Source: an uncultured Gammaproteobacteria bacterium (GTDB lineage: Bacteria > Pseudomonadota > Gammaproteobacteria > Ga0077536). From it: 29,772 nucleotides of DNA. The stretch is from assembly GCA_903866355.1 (NCBI GenBank), contig CAIPNE010000434.1:1-29772 (forward strand), read 5' to 3'. The notes under the pieces are model-generated. The model saw only the letters and a program-made list of their open reading frames with translations, made no database searches and had not been told where the DNA came from. The first letter of the stretch is position 1, and each line of letters begins with the position of its first letter. The position numbers were made by a program, and so were the translations under genes. Positions 8,683 through 16,573 of this stretch are shown here, one piece after another.

Positions 8683-8763
8683 TCGGCCGCGCACGTCGGC
8701 TGCGCACGAGCAGCCAACACCTTGGGTGCGCGCAGCGCGCAAGAACCCGCACGACAGCGCGCT

Positions 8764-9843
8764 TCACGCATCGTTATTGCCTTGAATGAGCAGCTGCTGC
8801 GCGGCCGAAAAATCTAATAGCCTTTTGATTGGCAACACCGCGCGGGCGCTGATTTCAGGCGCCACCTGCACTTCTCCCACTCCGGTGCGCAGCGCGTGCG
8901 CCAATTGGCGCAGACCATTCATGGCCATCCACGGACACTGCGCACAACTGCGGCAAGTGGCGCTATGGCCGGCCGTCGGGGCTTCGATGAGGGTCTTGGT
9001 GGGTGCCGCCTGCTGCATTTTGTAGAAAATGCCCCGGTCAGTGGCCACGATGAAGTGTTGCGCAGGCAGCGTGCGCACCGCGTTGATGAGTCCCGAGGTG
9101 GAACTCACCACGTCCGCCAAGGCGATCACCGAGGGCGGCGACTCAGGGTGCACCAGCACGATGGCGTCGGGGTGTTGCGCGATCAGCTCGGCCAGTTCGC
9201 GGCCTTTAAATTCCTCGTGAACGATGCAGGCCCCGTTCCATAACAATAAATCGGCACCGGTCTGGGTTCGAATGTAATCACCCAGATATTTATCGGGTGC
9301 CCAGAGTATTTTTTTGCCCTGCGCGTGGAGATGGCGCACGACTTCCAGCGCGCTGCCCGAGGTCACCATCCAATCTGCGCGGGCCTTCACTGCGGCACTG
9401 GTATTGGCATAGACCACGACCGTGCGGTCGGGATGGGCGTCACAAAAAGCGTTGAAGGCGGCCGGCGGGCAGCCCAAATCTAGCGAGCACTCAGCCGCCA
9501 AATTGGGCATTAACACGCGTTTTTCAGGATTGAGAATTTTGGCCGTTTCGCCCATGAAGCGCACGCCCGCCACCACCAGCGTTTGCGCCGGATGATCATG
9601 GCCAAAACGGGCCATGTCGAGGGAGTCTGAGACATAACCGCCGGTGGCTTCGGCCAAGGCTTGCACCGCCGCGGCGGTGTAATAGTGCGCCACCAGCACG
9701 GCGTTTTCTTGCGCCAAGAGTGCGCGGATTTCGGCGCTTAGAGCCGCTTGCTCGGTGGCATCCAGCGCCTCGTGCACGGTTAGCGGGACGGCAAAACCGG
9801 GCGGCGGCAAATTAATCGTGCCAGTAATGGTATCGGTGGGCAT
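8764..9843 (-). CDS. nadA: Quinolinate synthase NadA
   Basis: NadA condenses iminoaspartate with dihydroxyacetone phosphate to quinolinate in de novo NAD synthesis and carries an oxygen-sensitive 4Fe-4S cluster. Counted from the ATG at 9843, likely cluster cysteines are C119 (AAECSLDLGCP), C206 (WNGACIVHEEF) and one of the CRSCAQC group at 297-303. Substrate-site motifs include AHYYT, YANTSAAVKA, HPESPPSV and the STSGL segment. This start has AGGA at 7 nt and gives 359 residues, as usual. An in-frame ATG at 9951 would add 36 residues of unlikely sequence. It lies between aspS and ruvC, where yebC is often found. Confidence 0.97.
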   Translation of the reverse strand: MPTDTITGTINLPPPGFAVPLTVHEALDATEQAALSAEIRALLAQENAVLVAHYYTAAAVQALAEATGGYVSDSLDMARFGHDHPAQTLVVAGVRFMGETAKILNPEKRVLMPNLAAECSLDLGCPPAAFNAFCDAHPDRTVVVYANTSAAVKARADWMVTSGSALEVVRHLHAQGKKILWAPDKYLGDYIRTQTGADLLLWNGACIVHEEFKGRELAELIAQHPDAIVLVHPESPPSVIALADVVSSTSGLINAVRTLPAQHFIVATDRGIFYKMQQAAPTKTLIEAPTAGHSATCRSCAQCPWMAMNGLRQLAHALRTGVGEVQVAPEISARAVLPIKRLLDFSAAQQLLIQGNNDA

Positions 9844-9900
9844 TAGGGCGTCCTGAGTTGGCCGGCGGGCGGGCGGCAGAACGGGGATACCCACTCGCCG

Positions 9901-9918
9901 GCCGCACCTGAGTGCGGC
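9901..9918. other. Perfect inverted repeat in the aspS-nadA spacer
   Basis: Arms GCCGCAC and GTGCGGC (7 bp, perfect) flank a 4-nt loop. It lies 58 nt before the nadA ATG and 77 nt after the aspS stop on the same transcript direction. It could be a weak terminator for aspS or a leader structure for nadA. There is no T-run beside it on either strand, so neither role is established. Confidence 0.35.
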
Positions 9919-9994
9919 GGCGCTAGCGTGCGCGGGCGCAGACCCCCGCATCTTCTACATAGCCCTCCCCCGCCGCCACAGGTAGGCGAGGTGC

Positions 9995-11782
9995 TCAAGT
10001 CTGCGCGGGCGGCGCTCCCTCAGCGCGCCGCAGGCGAATACCCAGCTCACGCAGTTGCGCTTCGCCCACCGGCGTGGGTGCGGAGGTCAGCGGACAACTG
10101 GCGGTTTGCGTCTTGGGGAAAGCGATGACTTCGCGAATCGAGCGCTCGCCGGCCATCAACATCACCAACCGGTCGAGACCAAAGGCGATGCCGCCGTGCG
10201 GTGGGGCGCCAAACTGCAAGGCGTCCAACAGAAAACCAAATTTTTCGCGGGCTTCTTCTTCTGCAATCCCGAGCAAGCCGAAAACCTCAGACTGCATTTG
10301 CTGGTGATGGATACGAATTGAGCCACCGCCCACTTCACTGCCGTTTAACACCATATCGTAGGCGCGCGAGAGTGCGGCGCCAGGATTGGCCACCAGCTGT
10401 GCTGCGTCCAGATGGGGGGCGGTGAAAGGATGATGGAGCGCCACCCAGCGCTTGGCGTCGGCGTCCCAGTCGAACATCGGGAAATCCACCACCCAAATAG
10501 GCCGCCAGGCAGCCGCCACCAGGCCCAAATCTGCCGCGACTTTATCGCGCAACGCGCCCAACGCGGCATTGACCACCTTGGCGCTATCCGCGCCAAAGAA
10601 AATAAGGTCGCCGGTGACCGCACCCGTGCGCTCCATGATGGCCGTGACCACCGCATCGGGCAGAAATTTGAGAATGGGCGACTGCAGGCCTTCGCGACCG
10701 GCGGACGCATCGTTCACTTTGATATAAGCCAAGCCCTTGGCGCCATAAATGGCCACGAACTCGGTATAGGCGTCGATTTGGCTACGCGATAAGGCGTTAC
10801 CGCCCGGTGCGCGCAGGGCTGCAATTCGGCACTCCGGATTGTTAGCCGCCGCCGCAAACACTTTGAACTCGATGTCGCGCATGACATCGGCCAATTCCAC
10901 CAGCTCCAGCGGATTACGCATGTCCGGGCGATCGCTGCCAAAACGGTGCATCGCATCGGCGTAGGTGATGCGCGGGAATGGATTAGGCAGCGCCACCTCC
11001 AGCACTTCTTTAAACAGCTCGCGAATCATTTGCTCCATCAGCGTGGTGACGGCGAGTTCGTCCACGAAAGACATTTCGATATCGAGCTGGGTGAACTCCG
11101 GCTGGCGATCGGCGCGCAGGTCTTCGTCGCGAAAGCAACGCACAATTTGATAGTAGCGATCGAAGCCCGCCACCATCAGCAACTGTTTGAACAGCTGCGG
11201 GGATTGCGGCAGGGCGAAGAACTTACCGTTGTGCACGCGGCTGGGCACGAGGTAGTCGCGCGCGCCTTCGGGCGTGGCTTTGGTGAGCACCGGGGTTTCG
11301 ATATCCAGAAAGCCGGCTTCGTCGAGAAAACGTCGAAAATACCGCGCGACGCGCGCGCGCAGCAGGAGGTTTTCGCGCATGCGCGTGGTGCGCAGGTCGA
11401 TGTAGCGAAAACGGAGCCGGGTTTCTTCCTGCACGTTGGGGTCGTCTAACTGAAACGGCGGGGTTTGCGCGGTGTTGAGGATTTCGAGTTCCCGCACTAA
11501 CACTTCAACCCGGCCGGTGCCTAAATTAGGGTTGACCGTGCCACTTGGGCGGTGGCGCACTTTGGCCCGGACCAGCAGCACATACTCGCTGCGCGCCCGT
11601 TCGGCGAGCGCAAAAGCCGCCGGGGTATCGGGATCGATGACGATTTGCAGCACCCCTGCCCGGTCGCGCAGGTCGATAAAAATGACCCCGCCATGGTCGC
11701 GACGATGATGCACCCAACCGCACACGGTCACTTCTTGATCGATTAACTGCTCGGTGACGTCACCACAATAATGAGTACGCAT
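9995..11782 (-). CDS. aspS: Aspartyl-tRNA synthetase, probably non-discriminating (Asp/Asn)
   Basis: This is a class II bacterial-type AspRS of 595 residues from the ATG at 11782 (MRTHYCGDV); an upstream ATG at 11833 adds 17 unlikely residues. Domains in order are an OB-fold anticodon domain (about 1-105), catalytic motif 2 with CFRDEDLRADRQPEFTQLDI, the bacterial GAD insertion (FFGADSAKVVNAALGALRDKV), and motif 3 with GGIAFGLDRLVMLMAG near residue 535. In the anticodon domain, His30 (RRDHGG) and Gly81 (RPSGTVN) match the residues I recall linked to relaxed tRNA-Asn recognition in Pseudomonas aeruginosa, where E. coli has Leu in RDLGS. This suggests it also makes Asp-tRNA-Asn for GatCAB. Confidence 0.97.
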   Translation of the reverse strand: MRTHYCGDVTEQLIDQEVTVCGWVHHRRDHGGVIFIDLRDRAGVLQIVIDPDTPAAFALAERARSEYVLLVRAKVRHRPSGTVNPNLGTGRVEVLVRELEILNTAQTPPFQLDDPNVQEETRLRFRYIDLRTTRMRENLLLRARVARYFRRFLDEAGFLDIETPVLTKATPEGARDYLVPSRVHNGKFFALPQSPQLFKQLLMVAGFDRYYQIVRCFRDEDLRADRQPEFTQLDIEMSFVDELAVTTLMEQMIRELFKEVLEVALPNPFPRITYADAMHRFGSDRPDMRNPLELVELADVMRDIEFKVFAAAANNPECRIAALRAPGGNALSRSQIDAYTEFVAIYGAKGLAYIKVNDASAGREGLQSPILKFLPDAVVTAIMERTGAVTGDLIFFGADSAKVVNAALGALRDKVAADLGLVAAAWRPIWVVDFPMFDWDADAKRWVALHHPFTAPHLDAAQLVANPGAALSRAYDMVLNGSEVGGGSIRIHHQQMQSEVFGLLGIAEEEAREKFGFLLDALQFGAPPHGGIAFGLDRLVMLMAGERSIREVIAFPKTQTASCPLTSAPTPVGEAQLRELGIRLRRAEGAPPAQT

Positions 11783-11827
11783 AGGGGTTCGACTTTTCTG
11801 CTGGGGAGTGCTGCGGGGCCTGCCGGA

Positions 11828-11842
11828 GCGCACTCAGTGCGC
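11828..11842. promoter_or_regulatory. Perfect inverted repeat upstream of aspS
   Basis: Arms GCGCACT and AGTGCGC flank a single central base. The site lies 46 nt before the aspS ATG, in the 142-bp spacer after the fmdB-type gene. It could be an operator or a transcript hairpin. No T-run follows, so a terminator for fmdB is less likely. Confidence 0.3.
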
Positions 11843-11924
11843 CCCACGCCGGCGGCATGATACGACCCGATCAGAACCTGCTGCAATGCCGCAGGCTATT
11901 GAATCCGGCCGAGATTCGTCGACT

Positions 11925-12254
11925 TCAGGCGGCCGTGCCGCTGCTATCCGAAGACTTGGTCTCCGCGGGCTTGACCGGCTCGCTGGCGGTGCTCGGCGTT
12001 TTCGCCGTCTCGCTGGTGCTGGTCGTGCTGGATGCGCTGCTGGAATCGTCGCTCTTGGCGGCCGTCTTGCCCTTGTCGCGGAAGTCGGTCACATACCAGC
12101 CGGTACCCTTAAGCGCAAAACCTACGGCGGAGATTTGCCGAGCGAGCTCCGGTTGGCCGCATTTGGGGCAATCTTTGAGAGAGTCTTCGGACATGCGCTG
12201 CACGACATCGAGTTTGTGCCCGCAGGCGCTACAGAGATAAGAATAGGTTGGCAT
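11925..12254 (-). CDS. FmdB-family zinc ribbon protein
   Basis: This is a 109-residue FmdB/CxxC_CxxC_SSSS regulatory-type protein. The N-terminal MPTYSYLCSACG gives C8 and C11, and DCPKCG gives C29 and C32, together forming a zinc ribbon. After about residue 60 the chain turns into a Ser/Thr/Ala/Lys-rich tail, the typical layout of this family. Its biochemical role is not settled. It is commonly encoded next to aspS, as here on the same strand 142 bp upstream. It is the first gene of the minus-strand block; no clear promoter was picked out. Confidence 0.93.
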   Translation of the reverse strand: MPTYSYLCSACGHKLDVVQRMSEDSLKDCPKCGQPELARQISAVGFALKGTGWYVTDFRDKGKTAAKSDDSSSASSTTSTSETAKTPSTASEPVKPAETKSSDSSGTAA

Positions 12255-12763
12255 GGTGATCTCGATGTCGGGGGTAAAATTTGAACACTGAAACAGGAAC
12301 GCTATCTTGGAAGATTAAGGCCGTGGACAGGATTTTCAAGCTAGGCGCGCGCCAGCGCCAGCGCTGTGTGCAACGAGGATGGGTTCCGCGGCGTGCCTAG
12401 ACACGGTTAGTGAGCGCCAACCCTTAAAATTTTCGCGCAAAGACCTCTGCATCGCAGGCCCCAAGGGAACTGGCGTGACGGACGCATCACAGAGGTCGCC
12501 CAGAACAACGGGCGCGCAAACAGTCCGTGCGGGCCCTTTCAAGGGCAAGTCAGGTGCGGATGCCGGCGCGCGCGACGGCCCATTTCGGATGGCGAATTTC
12601 AATGTTTTATAACCAAAAAACGAAGTGGGCACTCGCATCAACTGGCGGCAAGCTCCGCCAACTCACGCCCGCACGGGTCGCTTGCGCAACGCCGTCATCG
12701 CGATTCCGGCCTCATGCAGGACACGAATCTACCCCCAGTTGAGAATTAACCTGCTCAGTTAGC
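12255..12763. other. Gene-free spacer between the fmdB-type gene and the tRNA-Lys promoter
   Basis: About 500 bp in which I support no gene. Frames on both strands stay open (for example 12336-12641 on the minus strand), but they lack a recognisable domain and a good ribosome site. A small inverted repeat (TGGCGG/CCGCCA, 12643-12660) is present. The stretch must hold the promoter for the minus-strand fmdB-aspS run, which I could not place. Confidence 0.55.
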
Positions 12764-12792
12764 TTGGTCTGCCCAGAGGGATTCGCTATCAT
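12764..12792 (+). promoter_or_regulatory. Sigma70-type promoter of tRNA-Lys
   Basis: A -35-like TTGGTC (12764-12769) and a -10 box TATCAT (12787-12792, five of six consensus bases) are separated by exactly 17 bp. A very GC-rich discriminator (CCGCCCTCCCC) follows, as in stringently controlled stable-RNA promoters. The tRNA begins 48 bp after the -10 box. Confidence 0.65.
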
Positions 12793-12840
12793 CCGCCCTC
12801 CCCGAGTTCAGCCTTTCCGAAAAAGGCGGCAATTCCCCGC

Positions 12841-12916
12841 GCGCCGTTAGCTCAGCTGGTAGAGCACCGGACTTTTAATCCGAGGGTCGTAGGTTCGAAT
12901 CCTACACGGCGCACCA
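12841..12916 (+). tRNA. tRNA-Lys (anticodon TTT), CCA encoded
   Basis: A complete 76-nt cloverleaf. The acceptor arms GCGCCGT/ACGGCGC pair perfectly, with discriminator A and encoded CCA. The D-arm is GCTC...GAGC, the anticodon loop is CTTTTAA with anticodon TTT, and the T-arm GTAGG/CCTAC encloses TTCGAAT. The first pair of the anticodon stem (C27-A43) is mismatched while the other four pair. A run of ten C residues lies shortly downstream (12933-12942). In Pseudomonas a tRNA-Lys also lies near the tol/queC block. Confidence 0.97.
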
Positions 12917-13479
12917 TTAAATCAAAGACTTACCCCCCCCCCTCAGCATCTGCGCACGCAGTTGCCGTTTGCCTGTGGGCAACGTGCGTCCATCGCCTCG
13001 GTCGAGAGAGAACCCAGGCCGGGGTTGGCACGACGTCCCCTGCCCATCACGCAACGCCGTCGATATCCCGCCGACACCGCCGAGCACTCCCAAATTTCGT
13101 TAAAAAGTCCCGCGCTGCAACTGTCTGCAACGGTGCTCGGTCAAATCCCGGATTTGGCGATCCCGCAAGGCATTTCCAAAACGCATAGCGCCCAGGGGTA
13201 TTTTTGTGATTTGAAAGTGGCGTGCGCTCTGGCTTGCCAGCAATGGGCGTCGCCGGCATCCGGGCGCGCAAATCGGCGCGCCGGCTAATCAGTAGCCAAC
13301 TTCCAAAACGCAGCCGCTCTCATTGCTAACAGCGATTTCCGTCTACGAGCAGCAATCTTTTCCTCATCGATCGTCGCCTGCCTAGTCGGCAAAGGATCGT
13401 GAAGGCACTGCCTGAAAAAGTAGATGGATTTTTATTGCCACCGAGCGAAGACGGCTTGCAGCAGATGGCGCGTCACTGA
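12917..13479. other. Gene-free stretch downstream of tRNA-Lys
   Basis: About 560 bp without a supported gene. It contains the C10 homopolymer (12933-12942) and then unstructured sequence leading into the repeat island. Open frames such as 12962-13288 (+) show no recognisable domain and are arginine-rich, as expected for chance frames in GC-rich DNA. I saw no T-rich hairpin terminator after the tRNA. Confidence 0.5.
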
Positions 13480-13715
13480 GAACGTAATTCGGCGTAATTC
13501 GGGGACACCCATCATTTCGACCTAGGCGCCATCGCGCCACAGTAGGGACCCAGATAATGGGTGTCCCAGATTGGCCACCCACGGAACACCCGCACCGCAA
13601 TTCTGGGACACCCACCATCTAGGGGGACAATTCGGGGCAATTCGGGGACACCCATCGTTCATCATTCCGGAACACTCACGGAACACCCGGGGGGAACACC
13701 CGGGGACGCCCACTG
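13480..13715. repeat. Cluster of 'GGGACACCC' palindromic/direct repeats (REP-like)
   Basis: The motif AATTCGGGGACACCC recurs in direct and inverted orientation (near 13493-13510, 13554-13567 inverted, 13599-13613 and 13638-13652), with tandem pieces AATTCGG at 13486, 13495, 13629 and 13640. Copies at 13502-13515 and 13554-13567 are inverted and match at 13 of 14 positions, so this part can fold into a long hairpin. CACGGAACACCCG occurs twice (13580 and 13677). Arrays like this resemble REP/BIME elements mobilised by RAYT (TnpA-REP) transposases; no transposase gene is in the window. Confidence 0.7.
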
Positions 13716-13740
13716 GGCTCACCTAGCTGTCTCAGTGCGC

Positions 13741-13840
13741 CCTTACCGCCCTGAAAGGGCGGCCTGTGATAGCCCAGGGCAACGCCCTGGGTTCGTTGCC
13801 CCAATAATCTCCCCGCCCTGAAGGGGCGGAATAATCGGCG
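13741..13840. repeat. Three consecutive GC-rich hairpins (second repeat family)
   Basis: Three short perfect or near-perfect hairpins follow each other: CCGCCC/GGGCGG around TGAAA (13746-13762), CCCAGGGC/GCCCTGGG around AAC (13773-13791), and CCGCCC/GGGCGG around TGAAG (13813-13829). The first and third are near copies of each other. This layout resembles dispersed palindromic repeats seen in many bacterial genomes. It ends about 130 bp before the carbonic anhydrase start. Confidence 0.7.
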
Positions 13841-13967
13841 CGGGCAAACTGGTGAGGGGTGCAGTTGTGCCGCCAGCTCAGGGCTCGGGCCCTTGCTGGG
13901 GACGCGTTACCCGGGATCACTCACCCTGCTACCATCCCCTCCCACCACCACCGGAGCGCCCCAAACC

Positions 13968-14516
13968 ATGTCACTTCGTCCTTATCGCGGCCAATGGCCG
14001 CAGCTTGGCGAGCGGGTCTATATCGATTCGGCGGCGGTGGTCATTGGCGATGTGGTGTTGGGCGCGGACAGTTCGGTGTGGCCCATGGCGGTGATTCGGG
14101 GTGACGTGGCGCCCATTCGGATCGGCGCGCGGACCAGCGTGCAGGATGGCGTGGTGCTACATGTAACCCACGATGGGCCTTACAACCCCGGCGGGCGTGG
14201 TTTGTTGATCGGAGAGGACGTCACCATTGGCCATCGCGCAGTACTGCATGCCTGCACCGTGGGCACGGCGTGCTTGATTGGAATGAGCGCCACCCTACTC
14301 GACGGCGTGGTGGTGGAGGACGAAGTCATCGTCGCCGCTGGCGCGCTAGTGCCGCCCGGCAAGCAATTGCCTACCCGCACGCTGTGGGCGGGCAACCCGG
14401 CGCGCCAAATCCGCACCCTCAGCGCCGAGCAGGCCGCGCAACTGCGCTACAGCGCACATCACTATGTGAAAATTAAGGATGAATATTTAGCCGCCGCCCT
14501 ATCGGAGCCCCGCTAA
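13968..14516 (+). CDS. Gamma-class carbonic anhydrase family protein (YrdA-like)
   Basis: A left-handed beta-helix protein of 182 residues built from hexapeptide repeats (VVIGDVVLGADSSVWPMAVI, IGARTSVQD, LIGEDVTIGH). The three zinc-ligand histidines of the gamma-carbonic anhydrase family are at positions 65 (VVLHVTHDG), 89 (TIGHR) and 94 (AVLHAC). The C-terminal GNPARQIR and YVKIKDEY are typical of YrdA/PaaY-like members, whose actual carbonic anhydrase activity varies. The chosen ATG at 13968 starts MSLRPYRG as in relatives; the frame is open 25 codons further upstream but that part is not conserved-looking. It stands alone, with repeats on both sides. Confidence 0.94.
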   Translation: MSLRPYRGQWPQLGERVYIDSAAVVIGDVVLGADSSVWPMAVIRGDVAPIRIGARTSVQDGVVLHVTHDGPYNPGGRGLLIGEDVTIGHRAVLHACTVGTACLIGMSATLLDGVVVEDEVIVAAGALVPPGKQLPTRTLWAGNPARQIRTLSAEQAAQLRYSAHHYVKIKDEYLAAALSEPR

Positions 14517-14945
14517 CCGCGGCACGGACACGCCAGCACCACCGGTCCGGCGGTGTGAGGCGGTGCTGGACTGCGGCCACCTCGCCCGTGGTGCTGTCCG
14601 CGACGACTGTGCCGAGTTCCGGCCCCGTGCCCAGACTTCAGGGGCGCGGCTAAACGACCGCGACCATTCAGCACCGCCGCTCAAAAAAGGGGCCATGCAG
14701 CAAGCCGCTCGCTGGTTGGACAACCAGCAACCAACCCGGCGAGCTTGCAGGCTCGCGCGCCATGGCAAAGCAAGTGTCATCAGGCGCACGAGCACAACCG
14801 CCTGATGCGCACGCGGCTAAGCCTCCTTGGCGCTCGCCGCCCGCGGGCCGCGAGTCGCGGGCTTAAGCCGCGCCAGTGCCTATCAGAGCCGGCGGGTCAT
14901 GGGCGCTCTACCCCACCACCCGCACGACGCACCACCCGCCTCAGC
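14517..14945. repeat. Gene-free stretch with three perfect inverted repeats
   Basis: About 430 bp between convergent genes. Inverted repeats are CCAGCACC/GGTGCTGG (14533-14569), GCTGGTTG/CAACCAGC with a 2-nt loop (14711-14728) and ATCAGGCG/CGCCTGAT (14779-14806). No coding frame is supported. The first hairpin begins 17 nt after the carbonic anhydrase stop and may end its transcript, but no T-run follows. The other two have no obvious job. Confidence 0.55.
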
Positions 14946-15404
14946 TCAGGGATAGGCGATGCTCAAACCTTCGGCAATTAACGCAGGCTGCGTGCTGCCT
15001 TCAATCTCGATGGTGTTCTCGAAGGTAAGGCGAATACCTTGGTCTTTCACCTCATCAGCGGCCAGTAGCTTCTGGCGCAGCCGCACGCGCGCGCCCACCG
15101 GCACCGGGGCCGTGAAACGCAATTTGTTGAGCCCGTAATTGAGTCCACGGCTGCGCTTTTCAATTTTCCAGATAGCCGCACTCAGGCGTGGGATCAGCGA
15201 TAGCGTGAGGAAACCGTGAGCGATGGTCTTGCCGCCCGGCATTTCGGTCTTCGCCCGCGCAACATCCACGTGAATCCACTGGTGGTCACCGGTGGCCTCG
15301 GCAAATTTGTCGATCGTGGCTTGGTCAATGGTCACCCATTCGGACGCGCCGAAGTCTTCGCCGAGATGGTTCTGCATGTCTTTGGGGGTGTCGATAACGC
15401 GCAT
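14946..15404 (-). CDS. MaoC-family (R)-hydratase/dehydratase
   Basis: A single hotdog-domain protein of 152 residues of the MaoC/NodN-like group, which hydrate enoyl-CoA type substrates. The hydratase signature is TGDHQWIHVD, with the catalytic Asp40 and His45, followed by GGKTIAHGFLTLSLIP. A strong ribosome site (AGGAG, 7 nt before ATG 15404) fixes the start, although the frame is open for 46 more codons upstream. The spacing of Asp and His matches the family. The substrate is not deducible, and no fatty-acid or PHA genes adjoin; the CaiB/BaiF CoA-transferase is the nearest CoA-linked gene. Confidence 0.92.
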   Translation of the reverse strand: MRVIDTPKDMQNHLGEDFGASEWVTIDQATIDKFAEATGDHQWIHVDVARAKTEMPGGKTIAHGFLTLSLIPRLSAAIWKIEKRSRGLNYGLNKLRFTAPVPVGARVRLRQKLLAADEVKDQGIRLTFENTIEIEGSTQPALIAEGLSIAYP

Positions 15405-15557
15405 ACGGTTACTCCTGAGGTAGGTTGGTTCAGGGGGTGATGGTAGCGCACGCGCAAAGTTTGGCGAGCCGTGGAGAGCACGCGGCGGCGCATGTCGCAT
15501 GGGTAAGTCGTTGATCCGGGCAGCGCGTGTTAAGCGCACCACCCGGTTCTATCGCGA

Positions 15558-16415
15558 CTAGTGTGGTCGACGAACGGCCGAATCGTCGGTGGCGTCGTCT
15601 GCCCAGTCGTCGTCGTCATCTTCCGAGAGCATATCGAGGACTTCAGTAGCGGCCTCGAGAATTTCAGGATCAGCGCTCGCCAGATGCAATTCCAAAATGG
15701 CCATCAAAATCTCTGGGCTGGGCGCCAACATGGGCAACGCGCCGAGTGCGGCCAGCACGAAGAGTTTGTCGGCCTGACTGTCTTTGAGGATTGCCTGCAC
15801 ATGCGGCCACGCCATTTGCAGTTCTTGCTCGCCCGCAGCCCCAATGGCCTCTAGGCGCTGGTGCTCGTCGGCGCTGGCCAGAGCAGCCAAGATTTCGGCT
15901 TCGAAACCCGTGATAAACCGCATGCAAAACAGTGCCGTGAGCTTCCAATCGTTGGAAGCGTCGGCGTACGCGGCGCGCACGGCCCCGGCATGCCAGTCTT
16001 GCGGTGCATGGGCGAGGGTCTCAAGACAGCTGCGACGGACTTCGTCAGGCGCGTTTTTGTCGTCGAATACGGCCCGCAGAGCGGCCTTCGCGCTATTCAC
16101 AGCCTCCGGCGTGCACGGCAAGCCATCATCGTCCAAGCCTTGCGCCAAACCATCGAGGTCGGCCAGCTCAAACGCCGGCCCGAGCGCGATGGCGGCACTG
16201 CTGCGCAGTTCCGGGGACTCGGCTGGATTGCCGGCCACACCGGAAAGCGCGCCCATCATGAGGTCGTTGATGCCGGGATATTCTTGCGCCAAATGCGCCG
16301 CCATCAGGCGGTCGTCGGCATGCGCGGTACGGTCCGTGATAACCCTGACGATTTCCGCTCCTGCGGAATCAGGCCACTCGTAGGACGGAATTTGTTCGAG
16401 ATCTGAAAGACTCAT
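15558..16415 (-). CDS. HEAT-like helical repeat protein of unknown function
   Basis: I do not recognise a named family. The 285-residue product is nearly all helical, with repeated pairs of amphipathic helices (EVRRSCLETLAHAPQDW..., DWKLTALFCMRFI, EHQRLEAIGAAGEQELQMAW, LFVLAALGALPMLA, PEILEAATEVLDML). This pattern is like HEAT or PBS-lyase repeats and suggests a protein-binding scaffold. The C-terminus is strongly acidic (SEDDDDDWADDATDD). There is no signal peptide or membrane segment. The start has AAGGTGG 6 nt upstream. It lies 153 bp before maoC on the same strand. Confidence 0.8.
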   Translation of the reverse strand: MSLSDLEQIPSYEWPDSAGAEIVRVITDRTAHADDRLMAAHLAQEYPGINDLMMGALSGVAGNPAESPELRSSAAIALGPAFELADLDGLAQGLDDDGLPCTPEAVNSAKAALRAVFDDKNAPDEVRRSCLETLAHAPQDWHAGAVRAAYADASNDWKLTALFCMRFITGFEAEILAALASADEHQRLEAIGAAGEQELQMAWPHVQAILKDSQADKLFVLAALGALPMLAPSPEILMAILELHLASADPEILEAATEVLDMLSEDDDDDWADDATDDSAVRRPH

Positions 16416-16573
16416 GGTGACCCACCTTCTTGAAAACGTAGCGAGGAAGCGCAGGCCTAAGGCCTGATCGGGCGGCTATGGTAATCGAAGTGATCCGTGG
16501 GTTCGATTACAACGCGCAAACAACCGTCGGTGCCCGCCGCCGCGGCACCTGCCCACAACTGACCGCGGCCGGC

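Noticed and set aside
8743..8763. Space for yebC between nadA and ruvC
   Set aside because: Only 81 bp separate nadA and ruvC; no yebC remnant can be recognised.
12336..12641. 101-codon open frame on the minus strand (TTG/ATG start), with a matching open frame on the plus strand
   Set aside because: No recognisable domain, poor ribosome-site spacing and both strands open, as expected of GC-rich non-coding DNA. A dispersed repeat remains possible but I cannot show it.
12917..12960. Rho-independent terminator for tRNA-Lys
   Set aside because: The sequence has a C10 run but no stem followed by T residues.
12962..13288. 108-codon open frame on the plus strand after tRNA-Lys
   Set aside because: Composition is Arg/Ser/Pro-rich with no motif, no good ribosome site and no neighbour suggesting an operon.
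13480..13840. CRISPR array
   Set aside because: Repeats are short, vary in spacing and occur in both orientations; there are no uniform spacers and no cas genes.
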